A DNA stretch of 64,000 bases from Komagataeibacter xylinus (GTDB taxonomy: Bacteria > Pseudomonadota > Alphaproteobacteria > Acetobacterales > Acetobacteraceae), in NCBI RefSeq assembly GCF_009834365.1, contig NZ_CP041348.1, positions 2,269,001 to 2,333,000 on the forward strand, read 5' to 3'. Position numbers and translations under genes: made by a program. The stretch's first letter is position 1. The number at the start of each line of letters is the position of its first letter. The notes under the pieces are model-generated. The model did not search any database. It saw only the letters and a program-made list of their open reading frames with translations, and was not told where the DNA came from. Shown in pieces: positions 52,209 to 61,646 of this stretch.

Positions 52209-52516
52209 AGTCGGGCGCAGGGCAGGCGCATTAAAAGCTTGCGGTCGGGCCCGCAACGCGATAGAGCATCACGCTCGGGAACGGACCGCGCCTGTTCCCC
52301 GTGCTGGCTAGATTGCACGTGTCCTTGACGCGGGGGACACGACCATAAGCAGACTGGACCGGCCTTTATTCCTTACATGATATCCTTGCGACGACAGAAC
52401 GAGTGTCCCCATACATATGGGGGCCGGTTTCGGATTCATCTGTCGGTTCGCCACCCGGGCATGCAGCGCACTCAAGGGTTCGCTGCCCCGTTTTTTTGCG
52501 CCAGGAGGCGCCATTC
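52209..52516 (+). promoter_or_regulatory. 308-nt leader of the RhlE-type helicase with two hairpins
   Basis: No gene is seen. CGTGTCC / GGACACG (52318-52341) and CCCCATA-CA-TATGGGG (52407-52422) are two compact hairpins. A strong site (CCAGGAGG) stands before the helicase ATG. Long structured leaders are common for cold-induced helicases, so a role in temperature-dependent or autogenous control is possible but not shown. Confidence 0.4.
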
Positions 52517-53860
52517 ATGACAACGACGTTTGCCGATCTTCATCTTGCAGAGCCCCTGCTGCGGGCACTGGACGAGGAAGGCTACGCCACGCCCACGCCC
52601 ATTCAGGCCGGCGCCATTCCCTACCTGCTCGAAGGCCGTGACCTGCTGGGTCTGGCCCAGACCGGCACGGGCAAGACCGCAGCTTTCGCGCTGCCCATCC
52701 TTGACCGTCTTTTCCGTGAGAAGGGCCGCGCCCACCCCAAGGGCGCGCGCGCCCTGGTGCTGGCCCCCACGCGTGAGCTGGCCTCCCAGATCGGGGAAAG
52801 CTTCGCATCCTATGCCCGGCACATGCGCTTCAGCCACGCTGTCGTGTTCGGTGGCGTGGGGCAGGGGCGCCAGATCGAGGCGCTGCGCCGTGGCGTGGAC
52901 GTGCTCGTCGCCGCCCCCGGCCGCCTGCTTGACCTGATGGGCCAGGGCCATGTCGACCTGTCGGGCCTTGAAGTGCTGGTGCTCGATGAAGCCGACCGCA
53001 TGCTCGACATGGGCTTCGTGCGCGATATCCGCAAGATTGTCGCAGCCCTGCCCACCGACCGCCAGACCCTGCTGTTCTCGGCCACCATGCCCAAGACCAT
53101 ATCGGATCTGGCGCATGGCCTGCTGCGCGACCCGGCCACGGTGCAGGTGACCCCGCCGTCGAGCACGGTGGACCGCATCCGCCAGGCCGTGATGTTTGTC
53201 GATACCGGCAACAAGCGCGAGGCGCTGAAGCTGCTCGTTGACTCGCCCAAGGTCGAGCGCGCCGTGGTGTTTACGCTGATGAAGCATGAAGCCAACAAGG
53301 TCGCGACCTTCCTCAACGAGCACGGCATCACTGCCGAGGCCATTCACGGCAACAAGTCGCAGGGTGCGCGTGAACGCGCCATGTCCGGCTTCCGTTCGGG
53401 CAATGTGAAGGTGCTGGTGGCGACCGATATCGCGGCCCGCGGCATTGACGTGGATGACGTGACCCACGTGTTCAACTACGACCTGCCCAACGTGCCCGAG
53501 AGCTATGTGCATCGCATCGGGCGCACGGCGCGTGCTGGGCGTGAGGGCTGGGCGGTGTCGCTGTGCGATGCCGAGCAGCGTGCCTGGCTGCGTGATATTG
53601 AAAAGAATATCGGCAAGAAGATCCCCGTCGTGTCCGAGCATCCGTACCATTCGGAAGCCGCCGAGAACTCGACCATGCGCCCGCCCGTGCTCGGCGGCGG
53701 CGGTCGTGGCCGTGGTGGCGGCGGTGGTCGGCCCGGTGGCGGTCGCCCCGGTGGCAACGGTCGCCCTGCCGGTGGAGGGCGACCGCCCGGTGGTGGCCGG
53801 GGTGGTCGCCCCGGTGGCAACCGTTCCGGCGGTGGTGGCGGTGGCCGCCGCGCGGTCTGA
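52517..53860 (+). CDS. rhlE: DEAD-box RNA helicase, RhlE-type, with Gly/Arg-rich tail
   Basis: 447 residues. The Q motif (PTPIQAGAI), motif I (AQTGTGKT), Ia (PTRELA), II ([10 protein letters not shown]), III (SAT) and the C-terminal motifs VATDIAARGID and HRIGRTARAGR are complete. The last ~55 residues are almost only Gly, Arg and Pro (GGRGRGGGGGRPGGG-type repeats), an RGG-like RNA-binding tail. ATG at 52517 has AGGAGG seven bases upstream; the longer open frame from 52403 is in the leader. The gene is followed by a terminator. Confidence 0.94.
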   Translation: MTTTFADLHLAEPLLRALDEEGYATPTPIQAGAIPYLLEGRDLLGLAQTGTGKTAAFALPILDRLFREKGRAHPKGARALVLAPTRELASQIGESFASYARHMRFSHAVVFGGVGQGRQIEALRRGVDVLVAAPGRLLDLMGQGHVDLSGLEVLVLDEADRMLDMGFVRDIRKIVAALPTDRQTLLFSATMPKTISDLAHGLLRDPATVQVTPPSSTVDRIRQAVMFVDTGNKREALKLLVDSPKVERAVVFTLMKHEANKVATFLNEHGITAEAIHGNKSQGARERAMSGFRSGNVKVLVATDIAARGIDVDDVTHVFNYDLPNVPESYVHRIGRTARAGREGWAVSLCDAEQRAWLRDIEKNIGKKIPVVSEHPYHSEAAENSTMRPPVLGGGGRGRGGGGGRPGGGRPGGNGRPAGGGRPPGGGRGGRPGGNRSGGGGGGRRAV

Positions 53861-53920
53861 CCCGGCCATGGCCCGCCCTGCACGCGCAGGCGGGTCACGG
53901 CACCCGGTATGATTGGAAAA

Positions 53921-53951
53921 AGGCGCCTGGCCTCTGGTCGGGCGCCTTTTT
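53921..53951 (+). terminator. rho-independent terminator of rhlE
   Basis: AGGCGCC and GGCGCCT form a perfect stem with a 13-nt loop, followed by a T run, 60 nt after the rhlE stop. Confidence 0.9.
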
Positions 53952-54351
53952 GCATGGATTGCCGCAGGCCGGGATAAAGTAAATTATGAATTAATTTACG
54001 TTGCATCATTAAATAAAATGATAAATGGTGCCTGATACAAACATGTCTTCCACATGTTGCAATATTTATACTGGCAAAATAAACAGCACGGCGTGTCTGT
54101 GCCATCCGCTTGTGAAATAAGTGAAAAAACCAGATAATATCTTGCAGTGATGGGGGCTGCTCATTTACTGTTCCGGCTCGTTAAGAAAAACCTAACAGAC
54201 ACAATCTTTTTTTGTGGAGCCATCGATTATAGGGAACAGGGCGCAGCCGTAGCGCAGGGAGCAGCCTGCTGTCCGCAGGGGCACTGGTGCCCCCTTAGGC
54301 ATGCATATACGTATTGTAGGGCTTTATGTTCGGGTAATCTGGTTGTTAATC
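53952..54351 (+). promoter_or_regulatory. AT-rich leader of bcsAB with two palindromes
   Basis: This 400-nt stretch is far more AT-rich than the surrounding coding DNA and holds no supported gene. GTAAATTA-tgaat-TAATTTAC (53979-53999) is a perfect 8-bp dyad, and ATCATT-aaataa-AATGAT (54005-54022) is a second one right after it. They look like regulator or nucleoid-protein sites upstream of the cellulose synthase gene; their function is inference. Confidence 0.5.
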
Positions 54352-57300
54352 ATGTTCAGGGAATTATGGCTGAAGTGGGGCGGGGCATCTTTGATAGCCA
54401 CGCCCGCCGCGCAGAGGGCGCTGATCTTCGTGCTTGTGGCTGGGGGGGCGCTCATCTGCGTCTCGGTGGGGGGCGTTAGCGTTTCTCCCGTGCAGCAGGG
54501 CTGTATTTCCATTGGCACGGTGGGGCTGTTCTTTTTGCTCAACCGCAGGCCGGGGCGACATATCACCTGCATTCTCATGATGCTGTCGCTGTTCGTATCC
54601 TTCCGCTACCTGATCTGGCGGCTGGGCAGCACGGTACAGTTTGCCAGCCTGCTCCAGAGCGTGCTGTCAGTAGCACTTTTGCTGGCGGAGGGTTATGCGC
54701 TCTCGACCCTGTGCCTGAGCTATTTCCAGATGTCGTGGCCGCTCCACCGCAAGCCCCACCGCCTGCCTGACAACCTTGATGACTGGCCGATGGTCGATGT
54801 GTACGTTCCCTCCTACAACGAGGATCTGGAACTGGTGCGTTCAACCGTGCTTGGCGCCATGGACCTGCACTGGCCCGAGGGCAAGCTCAACGTCTATATT
54901 CTCGATGACGGGCGGCGCAAGGCGTTCCATGATTTTGCCAAGGAATCCGGCGCAGGCTACATTATCCGCTCCGAGAACAATCATGCCAAGGCGGGCAATC
55001 TCAACCATGCGATGAAGATCACGAAAGGCGAATTCGTGGTCATTTTCGATTGTGATCATGTGCCCACGCGCTCGTTCCTGCTCAAGACCATTGGCTGGAT
55101 GGTGGCCGACCCCAAGCTGGCCCTGCTTCAGACCCCGCATCACTTCTATTCCCCCGATCCGTTCCAGCGCAATCTGGCCGCAGGCTATGACGTGCCGCCC
55201 GAGGGCAACATGTTCTATGGCCTGGTGCAGGACGGCAATGATTTCTGGGATGCCACCTTCTTCTGCGGTTCCTGCGCCGCCATCCGCCGCTCAGCCCTGC
55301 TCAGCGTGGGCGGGTTTGCCACCGAGACGGTAACCGAGGATGCGCACACCGCGCTGAAGATGCAGCGCAAGGGGTGGGGCACCGCCTATCTGCGCCAGCC
55401 GCTTGCCGGTGGCCTCGCCACCGAGCGCCTGATCCTGCATATCGGCCAGCGCGTGCGCTGGGCGCGCGGCATGCTCCAGATCATGCGGCTTGATAACCCC
55501 ATGCTCGGCTGTGGCCTGCGGTGGGAGCAGCGACTGTGCTACCTGTCGGCCATGTCGCACTTTCTGTTTGCCATACCAAGGGTGACCTTTCTGGTCTCGC
55601 CGCTGGCGTTCCTGTTTTTAGGCCAGAACATCATCGCGGCCTCGCCGTTTGGCATTACGGTTTATGCCCTGCCGCATATCTTTCATTCCATCATGACGCT
55701 CTCGCGCATCGAGGGGCGGTGGCGCTATTCCTTCTGGAGCGAGATTTATGAAACCTCGCTCGCGCTGTTCCTGGTGCGCATTACCATCGTAACCCTGCTC
55801 CAGCCGCACAAGGGCCAGTTTAACGTGACCGACAAGGGCGGCCTGCTGGCGCGGGGCTATTTTGATTTCAGTGCGGTTTACCCCAACGTCATCATGGCGC
55901 TGATCCTGTTTGCCGGCATGGTGCGTGGCCTGTTCGGCATGGTGTTCGACTATCACGAGAAACTGGCCTTCCAGTCTTTCGCGCTCAATACGTTATGGAT
56001 CACCATCAGCCTGATCGTGGTGCTGGCCTCCATTGCGGTGGGGCGCGAGACCCGGCAGATCCGGCATGCGCCGCGCGTGCGGGTCAAGCTGCCGGTTGAT
56101 ATCTGTTTTGAAAATGGCGATGTCTTTCATGCCCATACAACCGATATCTCGCTTGGCGGGGCGGGCGTTACGCTTAACCTGTCCACCACGCTGGAAACGC
56201 CCGTCGATATTGAATTGCGCTATACCCACCCCGAGGATGGCATTGAAGTGGCCGTGCCCGCCCGTATTCTGGGCCAGCGTGGCTCGTGGCTGCACCTGCA
56301 ATGGAAGATCGAGACGCTGGAAGAGGAACGGCAGGTTGTGAGCATGGTATTCGGGCGCAGTGATGCGTGGAATAACTGGGCCGATTTCAAGGACGACCGG
56401 CCGCTTAACAGTATCTATCAGGTAATCAAAAGCATCGGCGGGCTGCTTGCGCCGCCGTATCTGTGGAATGTCAGCCCTGCAGGCGATAGCGGGGATGAGG
56501 GGGAAGCCGGAGGAAAGAAAGAGGAAGAAAAGCTGGAAAAGAAGAGCCTGATCGTGCCCCCCACACATGCCAGCAGCATACGCGGCGGTGCGGCTGCGCT
56601 GATTGCATCCCTCGTGCTGGCGGTCTTTCCTGCCATGGCGGCTGAACCCGTGCACCCCACGGTTTTTGACCGCACGGGCGTATCATCCGCAACGCCCTGG
56701 GGCGACAGCAATTCCGGTGATCTGCCGCCCGTGCCGCAACCGGTGGATGCCGCCGCTGCCGGGCGCATAGCCGATACCGAGGTCACGCGCACCATTGCCT
56801 TCCGCGATCTCGGCCTGGTCAACGGGCCGCTGAGCCTGACCGGTATCTCCCCGCTCCAGGGGCTTGATGTGGTGGTGCCGGCCAACCGCGTGGTTACGCA
56901 CGCGACGCTGAGCCTGTCTGGTGCGATTTCGCCTTCGCTTCTGCCTGAGGCCTCTGCCGTCAACGTTACCCTCAACGAGCAGTATGTCGGCACGATCCGG
57001 GTCGATCCCACGCACCCGACTTTCGGGCCGGTCGAGTTCCCCATAGACCCGCTTTACTTTACCGAGGACAGCAAGCTCAACTTCCGCTTTGCGGGTGAAT
57101 ACCGGCGTGACTGTAACGATCTTTACAATGATGTGCTGTGGGCCAAGATATCGGACCAGTCCACCATTACCCTCACCACTGCCCGCATAGCACCTGAACG
57201 CACACTTGCACGCCTGCCCGCGCCTTTCTTTGACCCCGCCCTGAGGGTGGCGATGCGCGTGCCCGTTGTCCTGCCCGCGCCCACGTCGGCACCGGAGGTC

Positions 57301-58944
57301 CTGCGCGGGGCGGGACTCGTGGCCTCGTGGCTGGGCCGGATGGCGGGATCGCACCAGATTTCCTTTCCCGTATCTTCCGCCCTGCCAGATACGGGGAATG
57401 CCATCGAGATTGGCGAGAACCTTGCGGTTGATGACGAAGGCCATCTGCCAGCAGGACCAACCCTGCTGGAGATCGCCAACCCTGCCGACAAATGGGGGAC
57501 CATCCTTGTCGTGACCGGGCGCAATGCGAAGGAGGTCGAGATCGCGGCGCGCAAGCTGGTGTTCTCGCCTGATACGCTGGGCGATGTTCCGTCCATCGTG
57601 GTGCAGGATGTCAGCCTGCGCCCGCGCCAGCCTTATGACGCGCCTGCGTTCATTCCCACTGACCGGCCGGTGCGGCTGGGCGAACTCGTTGCTGCAAGTG
57701 ATCTGCAGACATCGGGTTTTGTGGGCACCCCCCTGCATGTGCCCTTTCATCTGCCGCCCGACCTGTATACCTGGCACCAGCTGCCTTTTCTGATGGATCT
57801 GTGGTTCCGTGCGCCTGATGGGGCGGTAATGGACCTCAATGCATCGCGGCTCGATATTCATCTCAACCATAATTATATCCAGAGCTATTCGCTCCGCCCC
57901 AACAGTTTGTGGCGGGCCTGGTCGGAGCGGATGGTGACCCAGCATGCAGGGGCCGTGGGGCATGTCACCGCCATGCCGCCCTGGCTTCTGTTCGGGCAGA
58001 ATGACCTGCAGTTCAGCTTCAATACCCGCCCGGTAGACTTTGGTGCATGCCGCCGCACGCCCGGCGATGTGCAGATGGCGGTTGATTCGGACTCCATGCT
58101 CGACTTCCGGCGTGGGGTGCATTTCACCATGCTGCCCAACCTGTCCTATTTTGCCGAGATTGGTTTTCCGTTCTCGCGCATGGCCGATCTGAGCGAGACC
58201 ACGGTAGTGCTGCCCCGCACGCCTGACCACGATACGCTTGGCGCTTATCTGGACCTGATGGGCTTTTTCGGGTCGATTACGGGTTATCCGGTTGCGGGAG
58301 TGCATCTGACCAGCACGGATGAGGTCGCGCAGAAACCACCTTCGGGCGATGTGATCCTGCTGGCGCCGGTGCAGCAGATGGGGGGCGGGGCTGCGCTGCT
58401 GTCGCGGTCAGCCTATCATATTGATGACCGCCATCTCGCCGTTGGGCAGAACATGGGGCTGCAGGGCATCTGGTACCTGTTTCAGGACCGGGACAGCGCT
58501 GGCCTGCGCAATGGTGTTACGGCCAACCTTGATGCCCCCGTCAAGGGAGCGGCGTTCATGATCGGGGCGGAATCGCCCTACGCGGCACATCGGTCGGTCC
58601 TGGCGCTGATAGGCGATGATGGCGGCCGGATTGAGGAACTGGTGACCGGCCTGCATGACAGCAAGGTGCTGCCGCAGATACAGGGTGATCTGGTGCTGAA
58701 AAACGGCAGCCAGCTGACCACCTACCGCACATCGCCCACCTATAGCGTAGGACACCTGCCATTCTGGATGTGGGTGGACTGGTTCCTCTCACGTCATCCG
58801 CTGCTGATGTATCTATGCGGCGTAACGGGGGCGGTCATGCTGGGCACGGGGGCATGGATGTGGTTGCGTGCGCGGGCCCGACGCCGGGTGCGCGAACAGG
58901 AAAAAGCCGATGAAGAAGCCCGCATGCGTGGGGAGGGGCACTAA
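54352..58944 (+). CDS. bcsAB: fused cellulose synthase BcsA-BcsB (type II-like, stand-alone)
   Basis: About 1530 residues joining the c-di-GMP-activated glycosyltransferase BcsA and the periplasmic carbohydrate-guiding BcsB. The GT2 motifs are intact: DDG near 184, DCDH near 233-236, TED near 330 and QRVRW near 366, with membrane helices on both sides. A PilZ domain follows (RQIRHAPRVR near 565 and DISLGG), so c-di-GMP control is expected. The BcsB half begins near 750 after a signal-like hydrophobic stretch and ends with a single membrane helix and a basic tail. By recall it is nearer to AcsAII than to the main AcsAB of Komagataeibacter. The ATG at 54352 aligns with AcsAII; 54301 is an alternative. 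No bcsC, bcsD, bcsX/Y, cmcAx or ccp flanks it. Confidence 0.92.
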   Translation: MFRELWLKWGGASLIATPAAQRALIFVLVAGGALICVSVGGVSVSPVQQGCISIGTVGLFFLLNRRPGRHITCILMMLSLFVSFRYLIWRLGSTVQFASLLQSVLSVALLLAEGYALSTLCLSYFQMSWPLHRKPHRLPDNLDDWPMVDVYVPSYNEDLELVRSTVLGAMDLHWPEGKLNVYILDDGRRKAFHDFAKESGAGYIIRSENNHAKAGNLNHAMKITKGEFVVIFDCDHVPTRSFLLKTIGWMVADPKLALLQTPHHFYSPDPFQRNLAAGYDVPPEGNMFYGLVQDGNDFWDATFFCGSCAAIRRSALLSVGGFATETVTEDAHTALKMQRKGWGTAYLRQPLAGGLATERLILHIGQRVRWARGMLQIMRLDNPMLGCGLRWEQRLCYLSAMSHFLFAIPRVTFLVSPLAFLFLGQNIIAASPFGITVYALPHIFHSIMTLSRIEGRWRYSFWSEIYETSLALFLVRITIVTLLQPHKGQFNVTDKGGLLARGYFDFSAVYPNVIMALILFAGMVRGLFGMVFDYHEKLAFQSFALNTLWITISLIVVLASIAVGRETRQIRHAPRVRVKLPVDICFENGDVFHAHTTDISLGGAGVTLNLSTTLETPVDIELRYTHPEDGIEVAVPARILGQRGSWLHLQWKIETLEEERQVVSMVFGRSDAWNNWADFKDDRPLNSIYQVIKSIGGLLAPPYLWNVSPAGDSGDEGEAGGKKEEEKLEKKSLIVPPTHASSIRGGAAALIASLVLAVFPAMAAEPVHPTVFDRTGVSSATPWGDSNSGDLPPVPQPVDAAAAGRIADTEVTRTIAFRDLGLVNGPLSLTGISPLQGLDVVVPANRVVTHATLSLSGAISPSLLPEASAVNVTLNEQYVGTIRVDPTHPTFGPVEFPIDPLYFTEDSKLNFRFAGEYRRDCNDLYNDVLWAKISDQSTITLTTARIAPERTLARLPAPFFDPALRVAMRVPVVLPAPTSAPEVLRGAGLVASWLGRMAGSHQISFPVSSALPDTGNAIEIGENLAVDDEGHLPAGPTLLEIANPADKWGTILVVTGRNAKEVEIAARKLVFSPDTLGDVPSIVVQDVSLRPRQPYDAPAFIPTDRPVRLGELVAASDLQTSGFVGTPLHVPFHLPPDLYTWHQLPFLMDLWFRAPDGAVMDLNASRLDIHLNHNYIQSYSLRPNSLWRAWSERMVTQHAGAVGHVTAMPPWLLFGQNDLQFSFNTRPVDFGACRRTPGDVQMAVDSDSMLDFRRGVHFTMLPNLSYFAEIGFPFSRMADLSETTVVLPRTPDHDTLGAYLDLMGFFGSITGYPVAGVHLTSTDEVAQKPPSGDVILLAPVQQMGGGAALLSRSAYHIDDRHLAVGQNMGLQGIWYLFQDRDSAGLRNGVTANLDAPVKGAAFMIGAESPYAAHRSVLALIGDDGGRIEELVTGLHDSKVLPQIQGDLVLKNGSQLTTYRTSPTYSVGHLPFWMWVDWFLSRHPLLMYLCGVTGAVMLGTGAWMWLRARARRRVREQEKADEEARMRGEGH

Positions 58945-59119
58945 CGTGCCCCGCTGAGGTGGCAGGGAAGCGGACAGGATAAGGCATCATCCGCCTGTCT
59001 TGCCGCTTCATGCTTGCAAGAATGCGGAACAGCATGAAACAATAGGCACAGGGAGTGCCGACAGAAGGGGAGAAAACCAAGCCTTCTGGAACAGATTGGT
59101 GCTGGGTGGGATGCTAATA

Positions 59120-59209
<90 letters not shown>

Positions 59210-59275
59210 ATAAGGTCTCTTTAGCCAGCTATTCCGCCGCCGTCTAGAGGTTACCGTGCACAAAAACCGCTACAG

Positions 59276-59767
59276 TCATGGGGTCTCTGTGCCGTCTTTT
59301 GTGCCGACATGCAGCACGCGGTCCAGTTCATCCGCCGTCAGGGCAGACAGGTAGATTTCGGTCGTCTTGACCGATATATGTCCCAGATGGCGGCTCAGCC
59401 GGTAGATGTCACCACCCGCCTTGAGCCATCGGATGGCGAAGGCGTGGCGGAGGTCATGGATGCGGAAGCGGGTGAAGGGTATGCTTTCGGCCTCGCAGCG
59501 TGCAGCGACCCGGCGCATGACCTGCCCGTAATTCGAGGCCGCGTTGCGATAGGGGGCGCCATCACGATTGGGGAACAGGAGACCGCTGCGTGGCGCGCGT
59601 TCCAGCAATGTCGCCGCGTTCCCACCCGGCGTGGATCAGGCGATTGTTCGCGGTCGGCTCGTTTTGGTCCGGATCAGGCGGATCTGGTGGCGTTCGTGGT
59701 CCACGTTTTCAGCTATCAGGCTGACGGCTGAATTGCCCAGGGTTTTGTGGAGACATTTTTTATCTGA
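59276..59767 (-). pseudogene. tyrosine recombinase / phage-type integrase, C-terminal remnant
   Basis: The catalytic domain of a site-specific recombinase. RIHDLRHAFAIRWL holds the H-x-x-R box, SRHLGHISVKTTEIYL holds the third histidine and the nucleophile tyrosine. Upstream, the frame still reads recombinase sequence (SLIAENVDHERH, IRTKTSRPRTIA), but a TGA at 59636-59638 interrupts it, and the gene stops at the insertion sequence at 59768, losing the N terminus and first catalytic arginine. A TTG-started frame of 110 codons remains downstream of the TGA. It lies 66 nt from the 5' end of tRNA-Ser. Confidence 0.85.
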
Positions 59768-59781
59768 ACTACGGCGTGTCG

Positions 59782-60317
59782 TCAGTTAAGCAGGATGATG
59801 ATTGAGGCGAATTGCACGGCTGTGAGGAAGCTCGATTTCAGTTTATCGTAGCGGGTTGCGATAGCGCGAAACTGCTTGAGTTTATTGAAGAGCCTCTCAA
59901 CAAGGTTCCGTTCGCGGTAGAGAGAAATCGGTTTTCCGTCGTGTCGTTCTGTTGCATTTTGGCGGGATGACCGGGGTAATCCCGCGCTGTATCAGCCGAT
60001 CGATCAACCTGTCCGCGTCATACGCCCTGTCAGCAAGGAAAGCATCAGGATCGATGTTTTCCAGAAGTGGTTCCGCCTGGGTGATATCGGCATCCTGTCC
60101 CGGTGTGATACCGAGTTCCACCGGATTGCCCAGAGCGTCGCAGATGGCATGGATCTTTGTAGTCAACCCACCGCGTGACCGTCCGATGGCCTGATCCGTG
60201 CCCCTTTTTTAAGAGCTCCGGCACTATGCTGATGCGCCCGGACAATTGTGCTGTCGATCATCATGTATTTGTTGTCGTGATCAGCGGCCAGATAACGAAA
60301 TATCCGTTCGATGACGC
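59782..60317 (-). pseudogene. IS_A transposase, 3' fragment (DDE domain)
   Basis: The fragment reads VIERIFRYLAADHDNKYMMIDSTIVRAHQHSAG, then after a shift GTDQAIGRSRGGLTTKIHAICDALGNPV and FLADRAYDAD, the catalytic aspartates being in MIDST and ADRAYD. The shift between the two frames is at AAAAAAG (60204-60210), a classical -1 slippage site in this IS group. A further frameshift after PPKCN separates the C-terminal RERNLVERLFNKLKQF segment, so even a reassembled gene would be defective. The stop is at 59782. Confidence 0.8.
60204..60210 (-). promoter_or_regulatory. AAAAAAG slippery heptamer in the IS_A transposase
   Basis: Upstream frame A (HSAGALKKG) and downstream frame B (GTDQAIGRSRGG) are joined by a -1 shift exactly at this A6G sequence, as in many IS427-type two-frame transposases. 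Programmed use is inferred from family practice. Confidence 0.6.
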
Positions 60318-61646
60318 GAGAGTGTCCGATCTTCTGTGTATAATTGATCTGGTCCATACTTCACCGAAAGGAAGTATGAATGACCATCTCGAAGGAACTC
60401 CTGGACGAATTGCTGACGGGCGTGAAGCGTCCTGAAGACCTGCTCGGAGACAGCGGGTTGCTGAAGGAGCTGAAAATTCGGCTCATGGAGCGTATGCTGG
60501 GTGCGGAGTTGACCGCGCATCTGGGCTATGAGGAAGGCAAGGCTGCCCCGCCGGGCCAGTCGAACCGGCGGAATGGCTCCACGACCAAGGTGCTGAAAGG
60601 CCAGGAGGGCACCTTTCCAGTGACGGTGCCGCGCGACCGCGACAGCAGTTTCGAGCCGGAGCTTGTAAAGAAGGGCCAGACCCGGATTGACGGGATCGAC
60701 GACAGGATCATCGGTCTCTATGCCGCCGGCCTGACTGTCCGGGACATCCAGACCCATCTGCTTGATCTTTATGGCCTGAAGGTCTCTCCCGACCTGATCA
60801 GCCGCGTCACCGATGCCGTGCTGGACGAGGTCCGGGAGTGGCAGGGCCGGGCGCTGGATCGGATGTATCCCATCGTGATCTTCGATGCTCTTCGGGTAAA
60901 GATCCGCGATGCTGACAGCCGGACCGTTAAAAACAAGGCGGTTTACGTTGCTCTCGGTGTCACCCGCGAGGGAGTGCGCGAGGTTCTGGGGCTCTGGATC
61001 GCCGAGAATGAAGGCGCCAAATTCTGGCTTTCGGTCATGAACGAGTTGAAGAACCGGGGCATCCAGGACATCCTGATCGCGGTCGTGGACGGGCTGAAAG
61101 GCTTTCCCGAGGCCATCACCGCCGCCTTTCCCGAGGCGATGGTTCAGACCTGTATTGTTCACCTGGTGCGCCACAGCCTGAACTTCTGCTCATGGAAGGA
61201 CCGTAAGGCCGTGGCTGCCGACCTGCGCCGGATCTACGGGGCCGCCACCGCTGACATGGCGGCCGCCGAACTTGATGCGTTCGAGGGGAAATGGGCCGGG
61301 AAATACGCGTCAATCGCCCCGGCATGGCGCCGGGCATGGCCAGAAGTGATCCCGTTTTTTGCCTTCGATCCGGCAATCCGAAAGATCATATACACCACGA
61401 ACGCCATTGAGAGCCTGAACAGGGTTATCCGCAAATCGATCAAGACGCGCGGTTCGTTCCCGACTGACGATGCCGCAACAAAGCTGATCTACCTGGCAAT
61501 CCGCGGCTTTGAGAAAGACGGGCGGAATGTTCGGGAATGGTTTGCAGCCCGCAACCAGTTCGCCATAATGTTCGGCGAGCGCTTCGCCGCTTGAGTAGCT
61601 GAACAACCGTGGGCCAGGTCAGATACACAGACTTCAGGACACTCCC
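60318..61646 (+). mobile_element. IS256-family insertion sequence inside IS_A
   Basis: 1329 bp. The ends are related inverted repeats, GAGAGTGTCC..TCTGTGTAT on the left and GGGAGTGTCC..TCTGTGTAT on the right (read inward). The 8-bp direct repeat GATGACGC flanks it at 60310-60317 and 61647-61654, the size expected for IS256. The target is the IS_A transposase codons SGVIERIF. Confidence 0.93.
60380..61594 (+). CDS. IS256-family (mutator-type) transposase
   Basis: 404-residue DDE transposase, apparently intact. The catalytic aspartates are in FDALRVKIRD and VVDGLKGFPEAI, and the glutamate in YTTNAIESLNRVIRK, with the family block TCIVHLVRHSLNF between. The start is preceded by GAAAGGAAG. It lies inside the 1329-bp element. 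Confidence 0.96.
   Translation: MTISKELLDELLTGVKRPEDLLGDSGLLKELKIRLMERMLGAELTAHLGYEEGKAAPPGQSNRRNGSTTKVLKGQEGTFPVTVPRDRDSSFEPELVKKGQTRIDGIDDRIIGLYAAGLTVRDIQTHLLDLYGLKVSPDLISRVTDAVLDEVREWQGRALDRMYPIVIFDALRVKIRDADSRTVKNKAVYVALGVTREGVREVLGLWIAENEGAKFWLSVMNELKNRGIQDILIAVVDGLKGFPEAITAAFPEAMVQTCIVHLVRHSLNFCSWKDRKAVAADLRRIYGAATADMAAAELDAFEGKWAGKYASIAPAWRRAWPEVIPFFAFDPAIRKIIYTTNAIESLNRVIRKSIKTRGSFPTDDAATKLIYLAIRGFEKDGRNVREWFAARNQFAIMFGERFAA

Noticed and set aside
53690..53857. G-rich repeats near the rhlE end as a CRISPR-like or non-coding array
   Set aside because: The repeats are in frame and encode the Gly/Arg-rich tail; there are no spacer-repeat units.
54147..54479. 110-codon frame in the bcsAB leader
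   Set aside because: It overlaps the bcsAB start in another frame, has no ribosome-binding site and no recognisable domain.
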